Shown piece after piece: positions 11,530 to 21,104 of a stretch of 64,000 nucleotides of DNA. A model generated the notes under the pieces. The model worked only from the letters and a program-made list of their open reading frames with translations, had not been told where the DNA came from and made no database searches. Where the stretch lies: NCBI RefSeq assembly GCF_963855985.1, contig NC_087095.1:15820001-15884000 (forward strand). The letters run 5' to 3'. The position numbers and the translations under genes were made by a program. The first letter of the stretch is position 1, and every line of letters starts with the position of its first letter. Origin of the DNA: Ostrinia nubilalis (taxonomy: Eukaryota; Arthropoda; Insecta; Lepidoptera; Crambidae).

Positions 11530-11690
11530 TAATTAAATTAAAAACCAAAAAAATTAAATATCAAATTAAATTAAATCAATTAAAATGTAATTAAATTAAA
11601 AATCAAATTAAATTCAATCAATTAAAACCAAATAAATAAATAAATTCAATTCAATCAAATTCATTAACAGTGAATAAAATAAATAAGTTA
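11530..11690. repeat. AT-rich low-complexity run
   Basis: A run of AAATTAAAT / CAATTAAA-type words with few G residues, inside the hAT-like element. No function is visible. Confidence 0.7.
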
Positions 11691-11717
11691 AATCACCCTA
11701 AGCTTAGCTTAGATAAG

Positions 11718-11895
11718 CTTCCACCGTTTCGTTTAGGAATTCCTATGGCCACCTCCCGACTCCATCATCAGGACCCTGGACATCATCTAGTACTAAAGTG
11801 CTCGAAAAGACAAATCCAACGAATCCAAATTCGACGCGATGCCGCCGTTTCATTTAAGAGTTCCTATGGCCACCTCATGACTCCATCATCAGACC
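11718..11895 (+). repeat. Two imperfect 57-bp direct repeats
   Basis: Bases 11718-11775 and 11839-11895 share CCGTTTCGTTTAGGAATTCC / CCGTTTCATTTAAGAGTTCC, then TATGGCCACCTC and GACTCCATCATCAG. The start-to-start offset is 121 bases. The repeats are GC-richer than the rest of the transposon. A downstream AATTTCAGCTCAATCGGTTG resembles a common lepidopteran repeat. Confidence 0.6.
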
Positions 11896-12329
11896 AGGTT
11901 GAATAGTACCATAACATTGCATTGTCATCGTACTTACATAAGTATACCAAATTTCAGCTCAATCGGTTGAGGAAAACTGGTCTTAAATTCAGTTGCAAGA
12001 GTTGTCCCACACATACATACTAACAAGTGTCGTTAGTGATCTGGTTTCTGGTTACAAAAACTATTGTTTTGGGTTCTGGAAGTTCTGGAAGCCCGAACGT
12101 ACTTGTCAGAACGCGTTTTTATAGCGTTTTCAGCGTGCCTGCTGTATCTTTTTGGTAAATAGTAGGTACTGGATTAACGATTAACGGACTTAGGATAATT
12201 TAACGGAAGTTAACGAGTCCGTTAACAATTTTTAAAGTTAACTTCAAAGTTAATCCGTTAATAGAAATGTTAACTTCGTTAATTAACGATTAACGGATTA
12301 ACGAGTTAATGCCCAGCTATGATGATAAC

Positions 12330-13677
12330 AACGATGAACAATAAAAATGCAAAACTACAGAGCCATACAGTTGTGATAAGATAGAGCAAAAAATTTATCA
12401 AAACACAACTTAATTAGTAAACAAATAGGTTATCAAAACGATTCGATTCTGCAAGCGTTGGTTCCGTGGTTTATTTTTTAATTTTTGAAGAATAGAGTGC
12501 TAATAGTGTGCGTTACTGTGAACTCTCTGGCGATTGACGCCCTTTGATTTCTTTGAAAAGTCTTTTACTTTTTATGGTAAATCTCATGGTGTTTGCATTC
12601 TGCCCTTGCAAAGTAGGTGGTCCACTCATTTCGCTGTATATTCGATCGCGCGCCACAAATTGATCCCTGCTGAACTTTGGAAGGGAAAGGCAACCACAAG
12701 GACGCCCTCTACATGTGTCCTTTGTTTTAAATACGTGAGAATGGAATACTTAATGGCTTCATGTCTTCGAAATGGGATGATGATGAGTCATTATGTTTTG
12801 AATCACTTACGCGTGCAGTTAATGTCTCGTGACAAATTTAAATTGACTGTGCGTTTAAAAAAGAGTTAAATTCGTTTCTTTTGTTTAATGTAGGTAGTTA
12901 TAGTATTCTCGACGAATTACAATAGGCCAGATCTAGAGATATGTCAATTTTAACAGAGACTAGACTAGAGATAGCTCGGAAATCTGTACAGTTGGTCAAT
13001 ATTATAGGGTGTGTATGCGTTTTCATAATAGTTAAAGATTCACTTTTGTGTCAGAAAAAGTGCTAAGATCTTTGAGGATTTCCGACCTTAGAAAAAGGCG
13101 TTGGCAATAGAGTCACTGAGTTATATGAGTACAATTGAGTACATATTTATTTATGCAACTCGACAGTATAAACTTGTAAGTACTACTTTACCTCGAAGTA
13201 ACATGCCACAGCTGATCATCACTTCCATGCCGTCAAGTGAAGGTAATATTTTATTAACGTCAATGTGACAGCCTATGTCAAGTGTCACGCATGGTGCAGG
13301 TGTGAAGCGTCCTCAACATTTCAATTGCAAACGCGGCCTCGACGCATCGATGCAGGCGCGTATTCCACACCACAGTTATGTGAAGTAGACTTGCTTTGTG
13401 TAAGGTTTATGAAGGTAAAAACTAAAATTCTTTATTAGTGCAGAAGCTCGTTTTGGGGCACTTATACGCGTCCGAAATATCCTAGCTTACTCTACCACAA
13501 CGGGATTACACATCGACTGGGTCTGAGAATTAGCGGAACAACCTGTTAGGTTATTGATAATAAAAGATGGGCTTGTTAATTTCAATATTAAATGCTTAAC
13601 TTAATCCTCACACATGAACAACAGTGGCGCCACAACGGACGTTTTTGATACTATTAATTTGACATTGATAAAACGCT
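12330..13677. other. Host DNA, no gene recognised
   Basis: A 111-codon plus-strand frame at 12534-12869 was examined and shows no domain, signal or codon bias that I could defend. The patch 13260-13390 is relatively CG-rich (GCGGCCTCGACGCATCGATG). Confidence 0.4.
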
Positions 13678-13680
13678 TAA

Positions 13681-13779
13681 GCTTGAGTTGCACCACCTAA
13701 CTTTAACGATAACTATGACGATAACCGGTGTTTTTGTATGGAGATTGGCAGATTAGATTTTCAAATCTGCAACCCAGCC
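13681..13779 (-). mobile_element. TAA-flanked MITE, shorter inverted copy (copy 3)
   Basis: GAGTTGCACCACCTAACTTT and the closing CAACCCAGCC match the ends of the MITE at 2944, in the opposite orientation. This copy is 99 bp and has lost part of the core. TAA flanks it on the left (13678-13680), with TTA on the right. Confidence 0.55.
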
Positions 13780-13782
13780 TTA

Positions 13783-16684
13783 GTTTATTGCAAAATCAGT
13801 TCCCTTTTTTATTTACGATAAAAGGCAGCCATGTCCTTCTCAACGTGATCAGGTAACATGCTTTATGTGTTGAAAGTAAAAAAAACGTGTTTTAAAAAGT
13901 AACAAGCTTTGACGCAAAGAGGTCAATGGTATGCAAGCAAGGCCATGAATTAAATATAAAACTTATTAAGGATCTAGAAAAAATATGTATCTACATTGTG
14001 ATTTAGAATAAATATTACAACTACTGCATCTCTTTACATTATGTAAACAGTCAGCGCTGATGCGTCTGCGTTGCGTGTCGTGACGTCAAGTAACTATTTA
14101 CTTCAATTTATGTATTTAGAGCTTACTCATGGTAAGCTAAGTAATAACCTGTATGGTAGGGCTTGAGGGATTAGCAGATAAATAACTATATACCTAACAA
14201 TAGCTGACAGAACATTAGACTTACATTTTTGTTGTAACATAGCTCTAATAACAACCACAACATACCACAGTGTTGTCTTCTTGCCTAAAAATACAAATGT
14301 ATGTCAGTACTACACTTTATACTGTAAGGCAAAGGAAAACATTGCAAAGAAACCTGCCTTAATTTATTGACTTACCAATGAATGGGACGGTAAATCCTGA
14401 TGAAGCATCCTGAATCAGTGGCTGCGATTGATTTGGGCACTAAACATTTATGTCCCTGTCGACCTGAGATGTCACAATAATTAATTCTACGTGTGCGGTC
14501 TTTTTATAGAGGTGCTCACTGACCGGCTGCATTAGCGTGTAATGTAACATTAGATTTAACTTTAGTGATATATTACACTTGTATCATTACAAGATGTGCG
14601 CTGTAATGGTCGGTTTTCCTCTCTCACTGTTGTCATGCTCGAATTTAAAAAGTATTTTATAATCATGGCTTGTAATCATGCTTAGGTTACCAATTTATTA
14701 AAAGTCGAGAGGGAATTTGGAAAAATCCACAGGAAAATATTTATTTTGAATAGGATACATGTGTGTGTAAATCTTGAATTCCAATACTAAGTCCCTAATG
14801 TGTCTTTTTCATTTAGTTGACTTTAACATTCATAAATATGTGACAAAAAGCTGAAGAGGTCGTCTGCTTGTAATATTTTACTGAAAGAAAGAAAGAAAAA
14901 ATGTTTATTCAGTATCATCGACAATACACTTACAATACTTAACATTATTTAATGAGCAGACATTCCCGAGGATTTAAGCCGCAATTTGTCTCCAATTTGT
15001 AATGTATATCGAGCTATAAAGGCAAGTTTCCTTTAGGAGATTCCGTGGTTTAACCACTATTATGTACGATGATAAACTGATGAGTTGTTAGGCCAATCAC
15101 CTATTTATAGAGGAAAAGAATAAATATTGAGGAAAAGAATAAATAGGCACTTAATAAAGTGCGTTGAACTAAAAACTAAGCAGGAATAGGGGTATTTTTT
15201 ATCCTACTTAGCACATTACAACATAAAATAATTGAGTCACATAGGCAGATAAAGTATGACTCAAAATATTTCCATTTTATCACTGATAAATATCAATAAT
15301 AAGTACATACTTGAACAAACTACTAAACATCTCTATCAGTACCTATGATTGATCTTAGACATGACTTTATCATTTCCCCGTTTCATATTTTAGTACTTTC
15401 TTCAGACCCCCGCAAGCTGATTTAGGTCATTCGGCTGTCGGGGAAGGGGACATGTAAATAAACTCTGAAAAGAGGGCAACGTAAGGAAAATTTCACAAGT
15501 AATCAACCAAGAAAGAACAAGAAAACATAAAAACAGAGAGTGATATTTTAATGATTGTAGTGGATCTAGTTAATTTAATAAGATATGGGTGCACCAAAAT
15601 CTCACTGGATGGTTATATCGGAAGTAATCAAACTTCTCACAAAACCCTAACAGTTTGTTGGGTCGCTTATGAAATAACTACTAGAGATAGAGTGATCCCG
15701 GAAGATACTTGTCAATCTAGGAACTTCAATGGTTATACTAAGAAGAATCACGTGTTAGCAAAGACCGGAATAGATAATTTTCTGCTTGATAAGAATAACG
15801 AGGGCAAAGTCTGCTCACACCACCACTTCCAATGATTATCGTTGATCAATCTACACACACGCAGTTCGTTTGTCACAAAACAAACAAGTTATCGGATGGC
15901 ACGTGGTGTCGGGTCGGTCGACGAACTCTTATTATGCAATGGTAATTAGTGGGCTTGCGAAATAATGCGGGCCCGGTCGAACGCATCAGTATGTCGTTGA
16001 CATTACAGGTGATTTGTCGGAGCGTATGGTAATCAGTTTTCGAGCGCGGCGTATCTTTAACGCGATATATTAACGCTTACAGTTGAATTATTATTTTGCT
16101 AGCTTTTTCTTTTCAACTAAAAGTGTCATGTTCTGAAACATTATTTTACTTGTCTGTCTTAAATGAGACATGATCTCGTGACCTTTCACTTGCAGAATGC
16201 TCAGTCCAATGAGCTACGAATACATTTGATAAATCCGTCGAAATATTACACTAGTGATGTTTACGCTGTGAGATTATTTATACAATGTAATATTTTAATA
16301 TTAAGAAATAGTAAATTCCATTTTTATCTAAATTACTAAAGAATGTTACCTTGACAACATGTATGAAGTTATTTTCCACATTATGTAGGCTTGAAGCATG
16401 CAAACCAAGGTGAACTCTATGGCCTCTTATGTGCTTGTGATAAGTCCTATTTCGCAATAAAAATGTACAGTCGGACGTGTTGTCGACTGTACTCGGATGT
16501 CATGCAATAAATCATTTAAACTATTACAGTATTATTAGTTACGATTATAATGTAACGCATTACTGTGGAGTGTAAACAAATTAAATAGAGATTGATTAGC
16601 TCAGCTGTAGTAGTAGTTGTTATGATGTATTGATCTGCATAAGTATTAATATTACTTTTACATAAATATTATCTTGTACACTTC
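13783..16684. other. Long host stretch without genes
   Basis: Short GAAA repeats lie at about 14883-14900. A CpG-rich patch at about 15885-16080 contains a canonical CACGTG E-box (15900-15905) and GGTCGGTCGACGAAC; it may be regulatory but nothing proves it. The open frame at 15551-15835 has no recognisable similarity. Confidence 0.4.
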
Positions 16685-16687
16685 TAA

Positions 16688-16805
16688 GGCTGAGGTGCAA
16701 CTCAGCCATCTTACTTTAACTTTGACAAACGTCAAAAATCTGTCAAACTCCATACAAAAAGCATCGGTTATTGTTACGGTTAAAATAATATGGTGCAACT
16801 CAGCC
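16688..16805 (+). mobile_element. 118-bp MITE with GGCTG ends and TAA target duplication (copy 2)
   Basis: Same length and core as the copy at 2944-3061, again with TAA directly repeated outside (16685-16687 and 16806-16808). The left end has picked up a short local palindrome (GGCTGAGGTGCAACTCAGCC). Confidence 0.65.
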
Positions 16806-16808
16806 TAA

Positions 16809-17493
16809 GCTTATTAGATTAATGTCAAAGCTTAAAAAACCTTTTCCACAAGAAGTTTAAATACGGAAATGCACACAAAGTAGGGAAAAGAAGGAGGTAC
16901 TCTCTGGAATTTTTGAGGTCTAAAACTAACTGAATTGGCAATAAAATTATAACAATGAACAAAACGGACACAAATACAATTTAAATGATAATATTCATAC
17001 TTTTAAACGACAAATTATTTACTGTGCTACACATAAAACTGATGGAGTAGCACAATGAAATCCGTATCCATCGATTGGGAAGCGATTTCTTTCAGAAAAC
17101 CAGGTCTCTGGACTGTGCTTAACCAGATCGAAGTCCTAGTCCTGGTGAGTGGAATGTCGCCTGAGAAAGCTGATGAAGAAACTGGACGCGTCAAGCCAAA
17201 GACACAGTAAAATAGTACATTTAAGAGGATATATCCGATAGATCATGCTAGTATTAAAATAAGTACGTATACATTCAATACGAAATGACACATTATTCTA
17301 TCGACCTCTGCGCTTACGCAAAGTAATTTCACTAATAACACGCCACAGCTCTGGCGATAACGCCAATCCACAATTACACCTACGGCCTGAACATAGCTCA
17401 ATTTTAACAGACAGCACAGCACGTATCTTTACCGTAAATATACGCGCGAGTTGAATGTAGAGCGCTAGAAGTTCCAGAAAGTCTACATTCAAC
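16809..17493. other. Host DNA, no gene recognised
   Basis: A 79-codon minus-strand frame at 17298-17537 overlaps the next repeat and has no recognisable similarity. Confidence 0.4.
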
Positions 17494-17565
17494 ATTTTTT
17501 TTATACACAACGAGGGAGCTCTTGGCCTGTATCTCACCTAATGGTAAGTGACGATCAGGCCGAAG
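17494..17565 (+). repeat. Interspersed repeat with TAAGTGACGATCAGGCCGAAG, left part (copy 2)
   Basis: Left part of the repeat whose unbroken copy is at 2264-2407. It stops at CGAAG (17561-17565), where the foldback element is inserted, and resumes at 19241 after a duplicated CGAAG. Confidence 0.7.
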
Positions 17566-19240
17566 CACTATGGAGCGAAATTGCGATTTATGGACATAGC
17601 GATTTTTTTCACAATTTCTATTTGAAAAAAATACCTATCGATAGGTTATGTTATTCTGATGAATAAATGCTGCACAAGTTTTTCTCTAAAACCAATAGTT
17701 TGACTGGAAAAAAATATTTTCCATTTTCGTTGTATGGAATGAAACATAAAGTGGTCGATTTCGACTAAGCCTTGACAGATCTTGCTTTGAAACTACTTGA
17801 GCCTTGTTCTATGGCTTGTTGACTGTAATCCTACGCTATCAGCGCGCATCCAAAGTTGCCCGTTCACAAGTTATGAGGTTCTGAAAAATTAAAAAAAAGT
17901 AAGTAAAAGTGACTTTTTTTTGGAATATCTTTAAAGATTTAACAAAAATATAAAGATTTTATACGTTAATAATGTAAATTAACCTTAAATTACTGCTAAA
18001 AACACATTTTAATAAACATAAAAGGAATTAAATCAGCGATTTTTTTTTTACAATTTCTGTTTAAAAAAAATACCTATCGATAGGGTATGTTATTCTGATG
18101 AATAAATATTACGAACGTTTTTCTCTAAAACCAATGTTTGGCTGGAAAAAAATATTTTCCATTTTCGTTGTATGGAATGAAACATAAAGTGGTCGATTTC
18201 GACTAAGCCTTAACCGATTTTGCTTTGAAACTACTTGAGCCTTGTTCTATGGCTTGTTGGCTATAATCCTGCACTAACAGCGCGCGCCCAAAGTTGCCCG
18301 TTCAGAAGTTATGAGGTTCCAAAAAATGAAAATTAAAGTAAGTAAAAGGATCTTTTTTTGGGTATAAATCTTTAAAGATTCAACTAAAACATGAAAATTA
18401 TATACTTTAGTAATGTAATTAACCTTTCTCTTGTCGTCTTATCTAAAGAAAAGTCAATTTCACTTACTTTACTTTTCATTTTTCGGAACCTCATAACTTC
18501 TGAACGGGCAACTTTGTGCGCGCGCTGTTAGTCTAGGATTATAGTCAACAAGCCATAGAACAAGGTTCAAGTAGTTTCAAAGCAAAATCTATCAAGGCTT
18601 AGTCGAAATCGACCACTTTATGTTTCATTCCATACAACGAAAATGGAAAATATTTTTTTCCAGTCAAACTATTGGTTTTAGAGAAAAACGTTCATAATAT
18701 TTATTCATCAGAATAACATACCCTATCGACAGGTATTTTTTTTAAACAGAAATTGTGAAAAATAAATCGCTGATTTAATTCCTTTTAAGTTTATTAAAAT
18801 GTGTTTTTAGCAGTAATTTAAGGTTAATTTACATTATTAACGTATAAAATCTTTATATTTTTGTTAAATCTTTAAAGATATTCCAAAAAAAAGTCACTTT
18901 TACTTACTTTTTTTTAATTTTTCAGAACCTCATAACTTGTGAACGGGCAACTTTGGATGCGCGCTGATAGCGTAGGATTACAGTCAACAAGCCATAGAAC
19001 AAGGCTCAAGTAGTTTCAAAGCAAGATCTGTCAAGGCTTAGTCGAAATCGACCACTTTATGTTTCATTCCATACAACGAAAATGGAAAATATTTTTTTCC
19101 AGTCAAACTATTGGTTTTAGAGAAAAACTTGTGCAGCATTTATTCATCAGAATAACGTAACCTATCGATAGGTATTTTTTTCAAATAGAAATTGTGAAAA
19201 AAATCGCTATGTCCATAAATCGCAATTTCGCTCCATAGTG
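17566..19240. mobile_element. Transib-like foldback element, 1,675 bp, non-autonomous
   Basis: The two ends are perfect inverted copies starting CACTATGGAGCGAAATTGCG and continuing for at least 40 bases. Nearly the whole element is a hairpin: the left arm runs to about 18345 and the right arm from about 18457, with roughly 110 bases of loop. Each arm itself holds two diverged tandem copies of a unit of about 434 bp (starts near 17599 and 18033). CGAAG is repeated on both sides (17561-17565, 19241-19245), and the intact target GGCCGAAGGTGG is seen at 2328-2339. So this is a real insertion with a 5-bp duplication. CAC(T/A)ATGG ends with 5-bp duplications are the mark of Transib elements, relatives of RAG1. 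No transposase frame is present. Chapaev or CACTA elements share a CACTA start but make 4- or 2-3-bp duplications. Confidence 0.75.
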
Positions 19241-19293
19241 CGAAGGTGGAAGCGAGATTCACCCGGAATCCTCAACCACGGAGGATATATCAT
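19241..19293 (+). repeat. Interspersed repeat copy 2, right part
   Basis: Continuation of 17494-17565 after the foldback insertion: CGAAGGTGGAAGCGAGATTC and ACCCGGAATCCTCAACCACG follow the unbroken copy at 2264-2407. Confidence 0.7.
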
Positions 19294-19892
19294 GATAGAA
19301 CGCGCTGTAGCAAAAACTATTGTTTGTATGACAATTAGCAGGTGATAGCTGAAATTGAGGATGCTGGAAATATTTTCAACTAAGTAATCTCTTCCAACAG
19401 GCTACAATATCTAGAATTTTCGCACCTGTAGCCGATTAAATTCGTCACTTAATTTATCCAGATATGAATCTAAGATATTGATATTCGTAGTAACAGATTT
19501 TTATAAACAAAATGTACTTTATTTGATTGTTATTGCATGTTTATTTTTTATAATGCCATATAGCATCGATTAGATAATATTACAATCTTAAGGCGATTAG
19601 AGTCCTCAATGACCTTGGGCGTTTGACCTTCACGCCGCGAGCAACACCCGCGTACCCCGCACCAAAAACTCCGATTTGACACCGATCAAAAATACACGGG
19701 CATAGGTAGATACAGAATAGAAGCTCTTTCTTCATACATTACTGCCTATTATTTTAAACTTAAATTGATGAACCTTGATGTCGGTGTCATTTAACTCAGG
19801 CGTAAAGGTATTTAATAAAAATAACAAAATCCATGAACATTTTGTACGGGATAAAATTTTATTTTATTTTTCGTAAATTTTAAGGCCGGGGG
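19294..19892. other. Host DNA bordering the retrotransposon cluster
   Basis: No frame or repeat recognised. A CG-rich stretch lies at about 19615-19680. The sequence AAGGCCGGGGGG just before 19893 looks like the GGCCGGGGGG found in the retrotransposon pol frame, so the junction with fragment A may be a microhomology join. Confidence 0.4.
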
Positions 19893-20375
19893 GTTTTCCT
19901 ATAAGGTATTGAGCCTTTTCACCTGGAGACAAACCAGTGTTCTCATGAATAAGCGTTTTAAAATTTTGATAGAAAACGGGCCACTTGGAAGGGGCTCCGT
20001 CGAAAGAGACTAGTTCTAAAGGCGGTAATTTTTTTACGAAATCCTGTTTGCGACGCTCTGTGTTGGCCTTTAGTTGTGCAATGGAGCTTTGCACCGAAAG
20101 GATGTTACAGTACAAATCGTCAAACGAGTTGAGTGCGGCAAATGTAGGTTTGAGTTCCTCATCATTTTTCATATAACACAAATTAAGTTCGTCAATAGTA
20201 TCAAGAAAATCCGATCTTGTTTTTTCAATCGAATGCATGCGAGACATGAAAATTTGTTCAATCTGAGGGTCGGAGACCTTTAGGCTGAGGTCGTATAATT
20301 CCTGAACCCTCTGAAAAAGCGCTTCTTTTTTAGCTTCAAGCAAATTAATTTTGCGTTTTACTCCCTCCATTGTAC
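19893..20375 (-). pseudogene. Copy A: BEL/Pao gag fragment (codons 1-159)
   Basis: Minus-strand fragment that starts at the gag ATG (20368-20370) and keeps codons 1 to about 159 of the family polyprotein. These cover the N-terminal helical region and the start of the DUF1759-like domain. Homology then stops abruptly and a short unrelated tail (PPGLKIYEK) leads to a stop at 19864. Only a few bases of leader remain upstream of the ATG, and there the LTR of copy B begins exactly at its TG terminus. The bases TGTACTGTA before the ATG match the leader of copy G rather than the TGTATTGTA of other copies, so A is closest to G. The most likely reading is that B inserted into an older element and the rest of A was lost. 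Confidence 0.85.
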
Positions 20376-20721
20376 TGTACGCGCCAGCATTAAAACCTCA
20401 TGCAATTCAAACTCATGTCACACTATTCTATCACTCATTCTGACAGTCCTTTTCCTATCCTCTCCCTCCCACCTTCAGTCTCGCTCTCGCATCGCAACGC
20501 GCCGCTTCGCCTACCTATCTGGGCGTTAATACTAAATAATACTAAATAAGTATCCAAAATAAACCAATTCAAATAAACCCAAATCGCGCGCTAAACTCAT
20601 CTCAATAAAATTCAAGTGTTTGTGAAAGTGAAAGAAGAACCAAGCTTGGACCGTCCTGTGGAGTCTGCTCAATCGAAGGTATCCCATCCCATTCCTATCC
20701 CAATCTCCTACAACTCCTTTC
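20376..20721 (+). repeat. 5' LTR of copy B (346 bp)
   Basis: Starts TGTACGCGCCAGCATT and is followed by TGG of the primer site at 20722. TCAGTC at 20475-20480 matches the insect initiator and suggests transcription starting near 20477; no TATA box is seen. AATAAA at 20604-20609 followed by GTGTTTGTG fits a poly(A) signal. This gives U3 of about 101, R of about 140 and U5 of about 100 bases. It has a small ACTAAATAAT duplication that makes it longer than the other LTRs. The exact 3' end is uncertain by a few bases because the last positions (CCTTTC) do not mirror the TGTA start. Confidence 0.85.
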
Positions 20722-21104
20722 TGGTCCTACCGAGCCGCATGGTTCATTTCCTATCCTTTACACTTACAGAAAATCACAACTACACATTTTCACGCATCCG
20801 TCATTTTGACAACTCTAGAAAATTCTAGAAAATTCGCTCGTTTGACACATTCTTTCTGGAAAGTTCGATTCGTTTGACATTTGACACATTCTAGAAATTA
20901 CTATTCGCTCAAACGTCAACTCGTTGTTTGTAAACACGTGTATTTTTTAAATTCAATCTTTTAAAATTTTATTTCAATTCAATTTCAAATTCGCTTACAT
21001 ACGCTACGCATTTTATTTTCCTACTGGATTATAAATAAATACGCACAACTCAACTCATTTTTTAACGCTAGCTCTCGTGCGTGTGTTTGCTCACCTACAA
21101 TACA
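20722..21104 (+). promoter_or_regulatory. Copy B leader: primer site and heat-shock-element-like cluster
   Basis: The primer-binding site TGGTCCTACCGAGCCGCA (20722-20739) resembles the complement of an insect tRNA-Tyr 3' end but with about one extra base and a mismatch. Downstream lie GAAaaTTCtaGAAaaTTC (20818-20835, four alternating units), TTCtgGAAagTTC (20854-20866) and TTCtaGAA (20889-20896). Three or more contiguous alternating GAA/TTC units are the binding site of heat-shock factor. The gag ATG follows at 21105 after CTACAATACA. Confidence 0.65.

Larger units (their letters stand above)
11093..12321. mobile_element. hAT-like non-autonomous DNA transposon, 1,229 bp
   Basis: The ends are inverted: CATAGCTGGGCACCGTTAAT on the left and CATAGCTGGGCATTAACTCG read inward from the right. 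The octamer ATGATAAC is present immediately outside both ends (11085-11092 and 12322-12329). An 8-bp duplication and CA...TG ends fit the hAT superfamily. Both subterminal regions are packed with GTTAAC/GTTAATCG-type motifs (about 11101-11232 and 12170-12310), which could be transposase binding sites. The interior holds a 30-bp perfect hairpin, an AT-rich low-complexity run and two 57-bp direct repeats, but no transposase frame. It must depend on an element elsewhere. Confidence 0.7.

Noticed and set aside
11262..11594. 110-codon plus-strand open frame
   Set aside because: It runs through a perfect hairpin and an AT-rich low-complexity run inside a transposon; composition explains it.
12534..12869. 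111-codon plus-strand open frame
   Set aside because: No domain, no exon signals I can defend and no family resemblance; it is a length expected by chance in a window of this size.
15551..15835. 94-codon plus-strand open frame
   Set aside because: No recognisable domain or neighbouring exon; probably chance.
20616..20828. Open frame starting in the LTR (also at 24576 and 60356) reading through U5 into the leader
   Set aside because: It ends before gag, differs in length between copies because of small indels, and has no recognisable domain.
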